Shown piece after piece: positions 6,272 through 13,118 of a stretch of DNA of 14,322 bases. The position numbers were made by a program, and so were the translations under genes. This stretch comes from Thiohalospira sp046546335 (GTDB lineage: Bacteria; Pseudomonadota; Gammaproteobacteria; Thiohalospirales; Thiohalospiraceae). Every line of letters begins with the position of its first letter. Position 1 is the stretch's first letter. Location: the NCBI RefSeq assembly GCF_046546335.1, contig NZ_JBKGYA010000035.1; one strand, written 5' to 3'. Under the pieces are notes generated by a model, which searched no databases, was not told where the DNA came from, and saw nothing but the letters and a program-made list of their open reading frames with translations.

Positions 6272-7666
6272 ATGCGCTGGAACATTCTAACAATGAGGCG
6301 GCCCCGAACCGGCCTCCTTGCCGCCCTGCTGGCGGTACTGCCCGCCGCCGTCCTGGCCGAGGTCCACACCACCGAGCTGGATAACGGCATGACCGTGCTG
6401 GTGGAGACCGACCGCCGGGCCCCCACCGTGGTCTCCCAGGTCTGGTACGGCGTGGGCTCGAGCTACGAGCCCGGAGGCATCACCGGGGTGAGCCACATCC
6501 TGGAGCACATGATGTTCAAGGGGACCGAGGAGGTAGGCCCCGGCGAATTCTCCCGGATCATCAAGCGGCTGGGCGGGCGCGAGAACGCCTTCACCGGCCG
6601 CGATTTCACCGCCTACTTCGAGCAGCTCTCCGCCGACGAGCTGGATCGCGCCCTGAAGCTGGAGGCAGACCGCATGGTCAACCTCCGGCTGAACGCGGAC
6701 GAGTTCGACAGCGAGCGCGACGTGGTCATGGAGGAGCGGAGGATGCGCGTGGAGGACCAGCCGGGGGCGAAGCTGCGCGAGGCGTTCAACGCCGCGGCCT
6801 GGCATGCCTCGCCCTACGGCCAGCCCATCATCGGCTGGATGGACGACCTCGAGCACATGGCCCTGGACGACCTCCAGGGCTGGTACGAGCGCTTCTACAC
6901 CCCGGCCAACGCCACCCTGGTGGTGGTGGGCGACGTGGAGCCGGAGGCGGTCTTCGACGCCGCCCGGCGCCACTTCGGCGACCTCGAGGGCGGCGAGGAG
7001 CCGACCCTCAAGCCGCGCCGGGAGCCGGAGCAGACCGGTCCTCGTGAGGTGGTGGTCCGCGTCCCCGCCCGCGTCCCCCAGGTCCGCCTGGGCTACAAGG
7101 TCCCGGTCCTGAACACCGCCGAGGAGGCCACCGACGCCTACGCCCTGGAGGTGGCCGCCGGCCTGCTCGCCGACGGCGACAGCGCCCGGCTCCCCCGGCG
7201 GCTGGTACGCGGGGAGGAGATCGCCACCTCCGCCTCGGCGAGCTACGGCCTCTACGACCGCATGGATACGCTGTTCACCCTCAGCGGCACCCCCGGCGGC
7301 GAGACCGAGCCGCGGGAGCTGGTAACGGCACTGCGGGAAGAGGCGCGCGCCCTGTCCGAGGGCGAGATCGACGCCAACGAGCTGGAACGGGTGAAGGCGA
7401 AGGTAGTCGCCTCCGAGGTCTTCCAGCGCGACTCCCAGTTCTACAAGGCCATGCGCCGGGGCCTCACCGAGACCGTGGGCCTGGGCTGGGAGGTGGTCGA
7501 CGAGTACCCCGAGCGGGTGGAGGCGGTCACCGCCGAGGATGTCCGCCGCGTGGCCGAGCGCTACTTCGCCGAGGACCGACTCACCGTGGCCATCCTCGAG
7601 CCCGAGGAGAGCGGCCCCGTCCCGCAGCAAAAGCCGTCCACCGGGGGGATGACCCATGATCACTAG
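6272..7666 (+). CDS. M16-family zinc metallopeptidase, catalytic subunit, exported
   Basis: Zinc peptidase of the pitrilysin/insulinase superfamily (M16B-like). 464 residues. It starts with a signal peptide: basic MRWNILTMRRPR, hydrophobic core and a likely cut after AVLA (about 29), so it acts in the envelope. The inverted zinc motif HILEH lies at 75-79, and the third ligand is E155 in VVMEER, 76 residues on as in the family. ATG 6272 is chosen for GGAGGG (6261-6266) 5 nt upstream. A longer in-frame reading to 6188 lacks a ribosome site and would bury the signal peptide. It overlaps the next M16 gene by 11 nt, so the two subunits are probably co-translated as a heterodimer. Substrate unknown. 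First gene of the operon to 12021. Confidence 0.93.
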   Translation: MRWNILTMRRPRTGLLAALLAVLPAAVLAEVHTTELDNGMTVLVETDRRAPTVVSQVWYGVGSSYEPGGITGVSHILEHMMFKGTEEVGPGEFSRIIKRLGGRENAFTGRDFTAYFEQLSADELDRALKLEADRMVNLRLNADEFDSERDVVMEERRMRVEDQPGAKLREAFNAAAWHASPYGQPIIGWMDDLEHMALDDLQGWYERFYTPANATLVVVGDVEPEAVFDAARRHFGDLEGGEEPTLKPRREPEQTGPREVVVRVPARVPQVRLGYKVPVLNTAEEATDAYALEVAAGLLADGDSARLPRRLVRGEEIATSASASYGLYDRMDTLFTLSGTPGGETEPRELVTALREEARALSEGEIDANELERVKAKVVASEVFQRDSQFYKAMRRGLTETVGLGWEVVDEYPERVEAVTAEDVRRVAERYFAEDRLTVAILEPEESGPVPQQKPSTGGMTHDH

Positions 7667-8963
7667 ACTCCGGACGCTCCTTCTCGCCCTGACTGCCCTG
7701 ACTGCCGGCCCGGCGGTCGCCCAGCCCGAGATCCAGCAGTGGCAGACCGACAACGGCGCCGATGTCCTCTACGTCCATGCCCCGGAGCTGCCCATGGTGG
7801 ACCTGCAGGTCACCTTCGCCGCCGGCAGCGCCCGGGACGGCGGCAAGCCCGGCCTGGCCGCCCTGACCAATGGCCTGCTGGAGGCCGGTGCCGGCGAGCG
7901 CGGCGAGGAGGCCATCGCCGACGACCTGGCGGCCTCGGGGGCGGAACTCTCCACCTCCGCCGAGCGCGACCGCGCCTCGGTCCACCTGCGTTCCCTTGCG
8001 GATCCCGAGCGCCTGGATCCGGCCCTGGCCATCCTCGCCGATGTCCTGGCGCGGCCCACCTTCCCGGAGGAGGCCTTCGAGCGCGAGCGCCGACGCGCCC
8101 TGGTAGGCCTGCGCCAGGCAAAGCAGGACCCCGGCGAGGTGGCCGATCGCGCCTTCCACCGGGCGCTGTACGGGGATCACCCCTACGCCCATCCCACCTC
8201 CGGGACCGAGGAGTCGGTGGAGGGGCTGGCGCGGACCGACGTGGCCACCTTCCACGACCGCTACTACGTCGCCGCCAATGCCGATGTCGCCATCGTCGGG
8301 GACGTGGACCGCGAGCGCGCCGCCGAACTGGCCGAGGCCGCCGTGGCCGAGCTCCCCGACGGGGAGGCCGCGCCGCCGCTGCCGGAGGTGGCCGACCTCG
8401 AGGAGGCCGAGCAGGTGGCAAAGGACTTCCCCTCCGCCCAGACCCACCTGCTCATCGGCCAGCCGGGCATGCGACGGGGCGACCCCGACTACTGGCCGCT
8501 GCTGGTGGGCAACCACATCCTCGGCGGATCCGGCTTCGGCTCCCGGATCATGGAGGCGGTGCGGGAGGAGCGCGGCCTGGCCTACAGCGCCTATAGCCAC
8601 TTCCGGCCCCTGGGCCGGCGCGGCCCCTTCATCATCGGCCTGCAGACGGCCAACGCCAACGCCGAAGAGGCGGAGGAGCTGGCCCGCGAGCTGCTCGCCG
8701 ATTTCGTGGAGGAGGGCCCGAGCGAGGATGAGCTGGAGGCGGCGAAGGCCAACCTGGTGGGCAGCTTCCCCCTGCGCATCAACACCAATTCGGATCTCCT
8801 GGGCTATCTCGCCATGATCGGCTTCTACGACCTGCCCACCGACTATCTGGATCGTTTCACCGACCGGGTGGAGGCGGTGACCGTCGAGGATATCCGGGAC
8901 GCCTTCCGCCGCCGGGTGGATCCGGACCGGCTGGTAACGGTGACCGTCGGCGGGGATGAGTAG
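7656..8963 (+). CDS. M16-family protein lacking the zinc motif, exported partner subunit
   Basis: Second M16 protein, 435 residues, with a signal peptide (MITRLRTLLL core, likely cut after AVAQ or AVA near 22). The position of the HxxEH motif reads ALTNGLLEAG (69-78), so no zinc site exists and the subunit cannot be catalytic alone. The C-terminal substrate-binding signature is kept: GGSGFGSR (290-297) and REERGLAYSAYS (303-314) with the conserved Arg and Tyr. Known M16B heterodimers pair one zinc subunit with one such subunit (mitochondrial processing peptidase is the model), and the adjacent gene supplies the zinc half. Overlaps the upstream gene by 11 nt (GGGGGGAT precedes its ATG) and rsmD by 8 nt. 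Confidence 0.92.
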   Translation: MITRLRTLLLALTALTAGPAVAQPEIQQWQTDNGADVLYVHAPELPMVDLQVTFAAGSARDGGKPGLAALTNGLLEAGAGERGEEAIADDLAASGAELSTSAERDRASVHLRSLADPERLDPALAILADVLARPTFPEEAFERERRRALVGLRQAKQDPGEVADRAFHRALYGDHPYAHPTSGTEESVEGLARTDVATFHDRYYVAANADVAIVGDVDRERAAELAEAAVAELPDGEAAPPLPEVADLEEAEQVAKDFPSAQTHLLIGQPGMRRGDPDYWPLLVGNHILGGSGFGSRIMEAVREERGLAYSAYSHFRPLGRRGPFIIGLQTANANAEEAEELARELLADFVEEGPSEDELEAAKANLVGSFPLRINTNSDLLGYLAMIGFYDLPTDYLDRFTDRVEAVTVEDIRDAFRRRVDPDRLVTVTVGGDE

Positions 8964-9537
8964 GGGACGCGGCGGGATCCGGATCATCGGCGGCCGCTGG
9001 CGCGGTCGCCGACTGGCCGTTCCGCCGGGCAGGGGGCTGCGGCCCACCCCCGATCGCGTCCGGGAGACGCTCTTCAACTGGCTCTCGCCACGGATCGCCG
9101 GGGCGCGCTGCCTGGATCTGTTCGCCGGCAGCGGTGCCCTGGGGCTGGAGGCCCTCTCCCGGGGCGCGGCGGGGGCCGTGCTGGTGGAGCGCTCGGCCCC
9201 GGTGGTTCGCCATCTGCGCGAGCAGGTGGCCACCCTCGGGGCGGAGGGCGCGAGCGTGGTCCAGGCCGATGCCCGGCGCTTCCTGGCGGGCGAGGTCGCC
9301 GCGGCCGGCGGGCCCTTCGATATCGCCTTCCTGGACCCGCCCTTCGATAGCGGCCAGCTGGAGCCGGCCATGGCGGCGCTGGAGGCCGGCGGCTGGCTCA
9401 CGGAGGGGGCGGCCCTCCACGTGGAGAGCCCCGCCGGGGGCGCGGAGCCGGCCTGGCCGGAGGGCTGGCAGCCCCACCGCGGGCATGTCCACGGCGAGGT
9501 GCGGTATGATCTGCTGCTCCGCGGGGAGAGCGCCTAG
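8956..9537 (+). CDS. rsmD: 16S rRNA (guanine-966-N2)-methyltransferase
   Basis: Methylates G966 of 16S rRNA in the assembled 30S subunit using SAM. 193 residues, usual size. Seen: N-terminal RIIGGRWRGRRLAVPPG and LRPTPDRVRETLFNWL, which are diagnostic for RsmD; SAM motif I LDLFAGSG (53-60); acidic motif II VLVER; and catalytic motif IV DPPF (127-130). Starts inside the end of the M16 partner gene (8-nt overlap) and is followed after 37 nt by coaD. The rsmD-coaD neighbourhood is common in proteobacteria. Identification firm. Confidence 0.95.
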   Translation: MSRGRGGIRIIGGRWRGRRLAVPPGRGLRPTPDRVRETLFNWLSPRIAGARCLDLFAGSGALGLEALSRGAAGAVLVERSAPVVRHLREQVATLGAEGASVVQADARRFLAGEVAAAGGPFDIAFLDPPFDSGQLEPAMAALEAGGWLTEGAALHVESPAGGAEPAWPEGWQPHRGHVHGEVRYDLLLRGESA

Positions 9538-9574
9538 CCCCGGAACCACCTCCGCCCGGAACAGGGAGCGCACC

Positions 9575-10054
9575 ATGTCGGTCACCGCCGTCTATCCCGG
9601 CACCTTCGACCCCATCACCAATGGCCACGCCGAGCTCATCGAGCGCGCCGCCCGGCTCTTCGAGCGGGTCATCGTCGCCGTGGCCGCCAATCCCGGCAAG
9701 CACCCGTTGTTCGACCACGCCGAGCGCATCGGCCTGGCCGAGCGGGTGCTCGCCGACATCCCCGGCGTCGAGGTTCACGGCTTCGATAACCTCCTGGTGG
9801 ACTACGTCCACCAGTGCGATGCCCGGGTGGTGGTCCGCGGCCTGCGCGCGGTCTCCGACTTCGAGTACGAGTTCCAGCTCGCCAGCATGAACCGCCAGCT
9901 CGCCCCGGAGGTGGAGACGGTCTTCCTCACCCCCTCCGAGCGCAACACCTTCCTCTCCGCCACCCTGCTGCGGGAGATCGCCACCCTGGGGGGCGATGTC
10001 AGCCCCTTTGTCCACACGGAGGTCGTGGCTGCACTGCGCCAGCGTTTGGGCTAG
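9575..10054 (+). CDS. coaD: Phosphopantetheine adenylyltransferase
   Basis: Transfers AMP from ATP to 4'-phosphopantetheine, the penultimate step of coenzyme A synthesis (cytosol, hexamer). 159 residues, the same length as the E. coli enzyme. Seen: YPGTFDPITNGH (7-18) with the nucleotidyltransferase T/HxGH-type pair T10 and H18, RGLRAVSDFEYEFQLASMN in the middle (first part RGLRAVSDFEYEFQ), and the C-terminal TFLSATLLREIA. ATG 9575 has AGGGAG (9563-9568) 6 nt upstream. The frame is open far upstream only because rsmD is GC-rich. Fourth gene of the operon. Confidence 0.97.
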   Translation: MSVTAVYPGTFDPITNGHAELIERAARLFERVIVAVAANPGKHPLFDHAERIGLAERVLADIPGVEVHGFDNLLVDYVHQCDARVVVRGLRAVSDFEYEFQLASMNRQLAPEVETVFLTPSERNTFLSATLLREIATLGGDVSPFVHTEVVAALRQRLG

Positions 10055-10057
10055 CAT

Positions 10058-10094
10058 TCGGCGCCATCACCAGTCAGCCGGCGCGCGGCGCCGA
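10058..10094 (+). promoter_or_regulatory. Leader hairpin before the ferredoxin gene
   Basis: TCGGCGCC (10058-10065) pairs with GGCGCCGA (10087-10094) around a 21-nt loop, filling the coaD-ferredoxin gap. The right arm takes in the first two bases of the Shine-Dalgarno GAGGAGAG (10093-10100). It may tune ferredoxin translation or protect mRNA ends; there is no T-tract, so it is not a normal terminator. Confidence 0.35.
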
Positions 10095-10105
10095 GGAGAG
10101 ACGGC

Positions 10106-10351
10106 ATGTCCCTGCTCATCACAGACGAGTGCATCAACTGCGATGTCTGCGAACCGGAGTGCCCCAACGGCGCCATCTCCATGGGCGAGGAGATCTATGT
10201 CATCGACCCGGAACTGTGCACCGAGTGCGTGGGCCACTTCGACGAGCCCCAGTGCATCGAGGTCTGCCCGGTGGACTGCATCGTGGTCGACCCGGACAAC
10301 CAGGAGAGCCGGGACCAGCTCCAGGCCAAGTACGAACGGCTGACCGGCTGA
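10106..10351 (+). CDS. 2[4Fe-4S] ferredoxin, Allochromatium/YfhL type
   Basis: Low-potential electron carrier. 81 residues with eight cluster cysteines. C9-x2-C12-x2-C15 plus C54 bind one cluster, and C38-x2-C41-x8-C50 plus C19 the other. The eight-residue insert between C41 and C50 (VGHFDEPQ) and the C-terminal tail of about 25 residues mark the subgroup typified by Allochromatium vinosum ferredoxin and E. coli YfhL, rather than clostridial ferredoxins. Very acidic. ATG 10106 has GAGGAGAG 5 nt upstream. Its TGA overlaps the ggt ATG by one base (TGATG), so the genes are translationally coupled. Electron donor and acceptor are unknown. coaD-fdx adjacency is widespread in gammaproteobacteria. 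Confidence 0.94.
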   Translation: MSLLITDECINCDVCEPECPNGAISMGEEIYVIDPELCTECVGHFDEPQCIEVCPVDCIVVDPDNQESRDQLQAKYERLTG

Positions 10352-12021
10352 TGGCGGCCTTCCTGCGTGGCATCGCCGCCGGCCTGCTGGCGGCGCTGGC
10401 CTTCCCGGCCGGGGCGGCATCCGGCAGCCCGTCGGGGGCGGCCGCCGTGGCCACTGCCCATCCGGTGGCCACCGAGGCCGCCTTCGAGGTCCTGGAGGCC
10501 GGTGGCAACGCCTTCGACGCCGCCGTGGCCGCCAGCGCCGCCCTGGGCGTGGCCGAGCCCTACAGCTCCGGGATCGGCGGGGGCGGCTTCTGGCTCCTGG
10601 ACCCCGCCGGGGGCGAGCCGGTGATGGTGGACGGCCGGGAGACCGCGCCGTCTGCCGCCACCGCCACCATGTACCAGGACGAGGAGGGCGAGCTGCGCGA
10701 GGGCGCCTCCATGAACGGCCCCCTGGCCGCCGGGATCCCCGGCGCCCCCGCCGCCTGGGACCACATCGCCGACGACTACGGCGCCCTGTCGCTGGGGCGC
10801 AGTCTGGAGCCGGCCATCCGCGCCGCCCGGGAGGGCTTCGAGGTGACCGCTCACTACCGCCGCATGGCCGGCTTGCGGAAGGAGGTGCTCGGGCGCTGGT
10901 CGGCGGGGGCGGAGGTCTTCCTGGATGACGGCGAGGTGCCCGAGGAGGGGGCGACCATCCGCCAGCCGGATCTGGCCGATACCCTGCAGCGCCTGGCCGA
11001 GGAGGGGCGGGACGGCTTCTATCGCGGGCCGGTGGCCGAGGCCCTGGTGGCCGGTGCCCGGGATGCCGACGGGATCTGGACCGAGGACGACCTGGCCGAC
11101 TACGAGGTGGTGGAGCGCGAGCCGGTGACCCTGGAGCATCAGGGGTGGCGGATCCACGCCGCCTCCCTGCCCTCCTCCGGCGGGATCACGCTGGGCGAGA
11201 CCTTCAACATCCTGGATGGCTATACGGTGGAGCCGGGCAGCGCCGAGGGGATCCACCTCACCGTGGAGGCCCTGCGTCGCGCCTACCGGGATCGCAACGC
11301 CCACCTCGGCGACCCCGATTTCGTGGAGTCGCCGGCCCACCTGCTGGACCCGGCCTACGCCGCCGGCCTGCGGGCCGGGATCCGGCGCGACCGGGCCACC
11401 CCCAGCGACGCACTGGCACCGGTCCCGGCGGCCGCCGGCGGCCACCACACCAGCCACCTCTCCATCGTCGATGCCGACGGCAACCGCGTCTCGGCAACGC
11501 TCTCCATCAACTACCCCTTCGGTAGCGGCTTCGTCGCCCCCGACACCGGCGTGGTCCTCAACAACGAGATGGACGACTTCGCCGCCAAACCCGGCGAGCC
11601 CAATGCCTACGGCCTGGTCCAGGGGGAGGCCAACGCCGTCGCTCCCGGCAAGCGGCCGCTCTCCAGCATGACGCCGGTGGTGATGGAGAAGGGCGACGAC
11701 TTCGCCGTCCTGGGCAGCCCCGGCGGCAGCCGGATCATCACCCAGGTCCTGCTCGGGATCCGGTCGGTGCAGGCCGGCGACCGGGCGGGTACGGTGGTGG
11801 ACCGGCCCCGCTACCACCACCAGTATCGGCCCGACGAGGTCGAATACGAGCCCGGTGCCCTGGACGAGGAGACCCGGAAGGCGCTGGCCGACCGCGGCCA
11901 CGAGCTGACCGAGGAGGATCCCTGGGGCAACATGCAGGCCGTTACCGGCGGCCCCGCCGGCCTGGAGGCGGCCAGTGACTCGCGCGGCGAGGGGGCAGCG
12001 GCGGTGCGCCCTGTTCCCTAG
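10351..12021 (+). CDS. ggt: Gamma-glutamyltranspeptidase (glutathione hydrolase), exported proenzyme
   Basis: Ntn-hydrolase that cleaves the gamma-glutamyl bond of glutathione and related compounds in the periplasm. 556 residues. Signal peptide MAAFLRGIAAGLLAALAFPA with a likely cut in the AGAASG stretch. Seen: GGNAFDAAVAASAALGVAEP and SGIGGGGF near the N-terminus, the autoprocessing site HH-T367-SHLSIVD (Thr367 becomes the nucleophile, giving a small subunit of 190 residues as usual), NNEMDDF, RPLSSMTPVV and GSPGGSRIIT. All key motifs are intact. The start overlaps the ferredoxin stop (TGATG). It ends tail-to-tail with mutM, both TAG stops sharing CTAG at 12018-12021, with no room for a terminator. 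Last gene of the operon. Confidence 0.96.
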   Translation: MAAFLRGIAAGLLAALAFPAGAASGSPSGAAAVATAHPVATEAAFEVLEAGGNAFDAAVAASAALGVAEPYSSGIGGGGFWLLDPAGGEPVMVDGRETAPSAATATMYQDEEGELREGASMNGPLAAGIPGAPAAWDHIADDYGALSLGRSLEPAIRAAREGFEVTAHYRRMAGLRKEVLGRWSAGAEVFLDDGEVPEEGATIRQPDLADTLQRLAEEGRDGFYRGPVAEALVAGARDADGIWTEDDLADYEVVEREPVTLEHQGWRIHAASLPSSGGITLGETFNILDGYTVEPGSAEGIHLTVEALRRAYRDRNAHLGDPDFVESPAHLLDPAYAAGLRAGIRRDRATPSDALAPVPAAAGGHHTSHLSIVDADGNRVSATLSINYPFGSGFVAPDTGVVLNNEMDDFAAKPGEPNAYGLVQGEANAVAPGKRPLSSMTPVVMEKGDDFAVLGSPGGSRIITQVLLGIRSVQAGDRAGTVVDRPRYHHQYRPDEVEYEPGALDEETRKALADRGHELTEEDPWGNMQAVTGGPAGLEAASDSRGEGAAAVRPVP

Positions 12022-12833
12022 GTCTGGCAGGCGGGGCAGCGCACCGTGGCGCGCTGGCCCACCTGCGAGGTGACCAGCGCCCGGCCGCAGCTCGGGCAGG
12101 GCTCGCCGGCCCGGCCGTAGGCGGCCAGCCGGATCCGGAAGTACCCCGGCGCCCCGTCGCTGCGGGTGAAGTCCCGCAGGGTGGTGCCGCCGGCCTCGAT
12201 GGCCTCGGCCAGGACCGCCCGGACGGCCTCGGCGAGCCGGCGGTAGCGCTCCCGGCCCACGCGGCCGGCGGCCCGGCGCGGGTCGATACCGGCGCGGAAG
12301 AGCGCCTCCGTGGCGTAGATGTTGCCCACCCCCACGACCACCTGGTTGTCCATGAGGAAGGCCTTCACCGCCGCCCGCCGCCCCCGGCTGGCGCGGTAGA
12401 GGTAGTCGCCGTCGAAGTCGGGCCCCAGGGGCTCCGGGCCGAGGCCGGCGAGGCGTGGATGGGTGGTCCCCGCCGGCTGCCAGAGGGCGGCGCCGAAGCG
12501 CCGGGGGTCGCGCAGGCGCAGGGCGTGGCCGTCGTCGAGGACCAGGTCCAGGTGGTCGTGGGCGGCGGGTGGCTCGGCGGCGTCGATGACGCGCAGGCTC
12601 CCCGACATCCCCAGGTGGAGGATGAGCGTCCCGGCCTCGCCGGCAGGGAGCAGGAGGTACTTGGCGCGGCGGTCCACCGGCCCCAGGGTGGTGCCGGCCA
12701 GGTGCGTGGGCAGTTCGGGGTCCACCGGCCAGCGCAGGCGCGGCTCGCGGACCACCAGCTCCGCCACGCGCCGCCCCTCCACGTGGGGGGCGATGCCGCG
12801 GCGGGTGGTCTCGACTTCGGGGAGTTCGGGCAC
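12018..12833 (-). CDS. mutM: Formamidopyrimidine-DNA glycosylase (Fpg)
   Basis: Excises 8-oxoguanine and formamidopyrimidines and nicks the abasic site (base excision repair). 271 residues. The start is GTG at 12833, decided by the protein: cleavage of Met must leave Pro1 of PELPEVETTRRG, the catalytic nucleophile. GAGGAG (12837-12842) precedes it. Seen: the catalytic dyad PE, K57 (mature numbering) in RRAKYLLL, HLGMSG, GVGNIYATEALF with the DNA-contacting Asn, and the C-terminal zinc finger CPSC-x16-CPAC. The frame stays open upstream to 14042 but only as a shadow of the gene on the other strand. Stop codon interlocked with that of ggt. Confidence 0.97.
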   Translation of the reverse strand: MPELPEVETTRRGIAPHVEGRRVAELVVREPRLRWPVDPELPTHLAGTTLGPVDRRAKYLLLPAGEAGTLILHLGMSGSLRVIDAAEPPAAHDHLDLVLDDGHALRLRDPRRFGAALWQPAGTTHPRLAGLGPEPLGPDFDGDYLYRASRGRRAAVKAFLMDNQVVVGVGNIYATEALFRAGIDPRRAAGRVGRERYRRLAEAVRAVLAEAIEAGGTTLRDFTRSDGAPGYFRIRLAAYGRAGEPCPSCGRALVTSQVGQRATVRCPACQT

Positions 12834-12871
12834 GGGCTCCTCGCGGGTGGCTCGGTGGGCGCGGAGGCGGT

Positions 12872-12900
12872 ATTGTCCCGGGCCCGGGCGCGGCTGCCAA
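12872..12900 (-). promoter_or_regulatory. Sigma70 promoter of mutM
   Basis: On the minus strand, -35 TTGGCA (12895-12900, 5/6 match), a 17-bp spacer and -10 GACAAT (12872-12877, 4/6) give a start near 12865 and a leader of about 31 nt. A perfect 12-bp palindrome, CCCGGGCCCGGG (12877-12888), fills much of the spacer and could be an operator or just GC-rich DNA. Confidence 0.6.
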
Positions 12901-12915
12901 GCCGTTCGTCGGGGT

Positions 12916-12933
12916 CCCCTCCGGCAGGAGGGG
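12916..12933. promoter_or_regulatory. 7-bp hairpin upstream of mutM
   Basis: CCCCTCC, loop GGCA, GGAGGGG, lying just behind the mutM -35 region. It is not followed by T's in either direction (AAAAA comes soon after on the plus strand), so it is not an intrinsic terminator. It could be a protein-binding dyad or an element of a rightward leader. Confidence 0.35.
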
Positions 12934-12960
12934 CAGGGAAAAAGGGCAGAAGTGGTCGGG

Positions 12961-13068
12961 GGCGAGGTCCGGTGGCCGGCTGTCAGGTCGTCGACAGCAG
13001 GGATGCTGTCGTCGAGCCTACATGGATGTATGTACGGCGTACCTGATAGCCGGCCACCGGGCCTCGCC
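12961..13068 (+). ncRNA. Long-stem structured element upstream of the HyuA-type gene (leader RNA or palindromic repeat)
   Basis: A 28-base left arm (12961-12988) is complementary to a 28-base right arm (13041-13068) at 26 positions. The two exceptions, T12968/G13061 and G12982/T13047, both become G-U pairs in a rightward transcript and A-C mismatches in a leftward one. Flanking CGGG (12957-12960) and CCCG (13071-13074) extend the stem past a 2-nt bulge. The 52-nt loop holds an 8-bp hairpin (CGACAGCA, GGGA, TGCTGTCG; 12992-13011) closed by a GNRA-type tetraloop, plus the short dyads TACAT-GG-ATGTA and GTACG-G-CGTAC. The stem ends 41 nt before the HyuA start region. It could be a regulatory leader, a processed RNA or a MITE-like repeat; no target duplication is seen at its ends. 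I recognise no known RNA family. Confidence 0.5.
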
Positions 13069-13118
13069 ATCCCGCAGCCCTTCGGGAATTCGTGGCTCGC
13101 CAGGAGAGGATGGCAGAG

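Noticed and set aside
7581..9401. 606-codon minus-strand frame opposite the second M16 gene and rsmD
   Set aside because: No recognisable motif, and it opposes two clearly identified genes; a GC-driven shadow.
10195..12900. 901-codon open frame on the minus strand opposite the ferredoxin, ggt and mutM
   Set aside because: Composition is Gly/Pro/Arg/His-rich without domains. It is a shadow of very GC-rich genes in which stop codons are rare; ggt on the plus strand has every family motif.
12916..12933. Intrinsic terminator near mutM
   Set aside because: The stem is good, but no T-tract follows on either strand.
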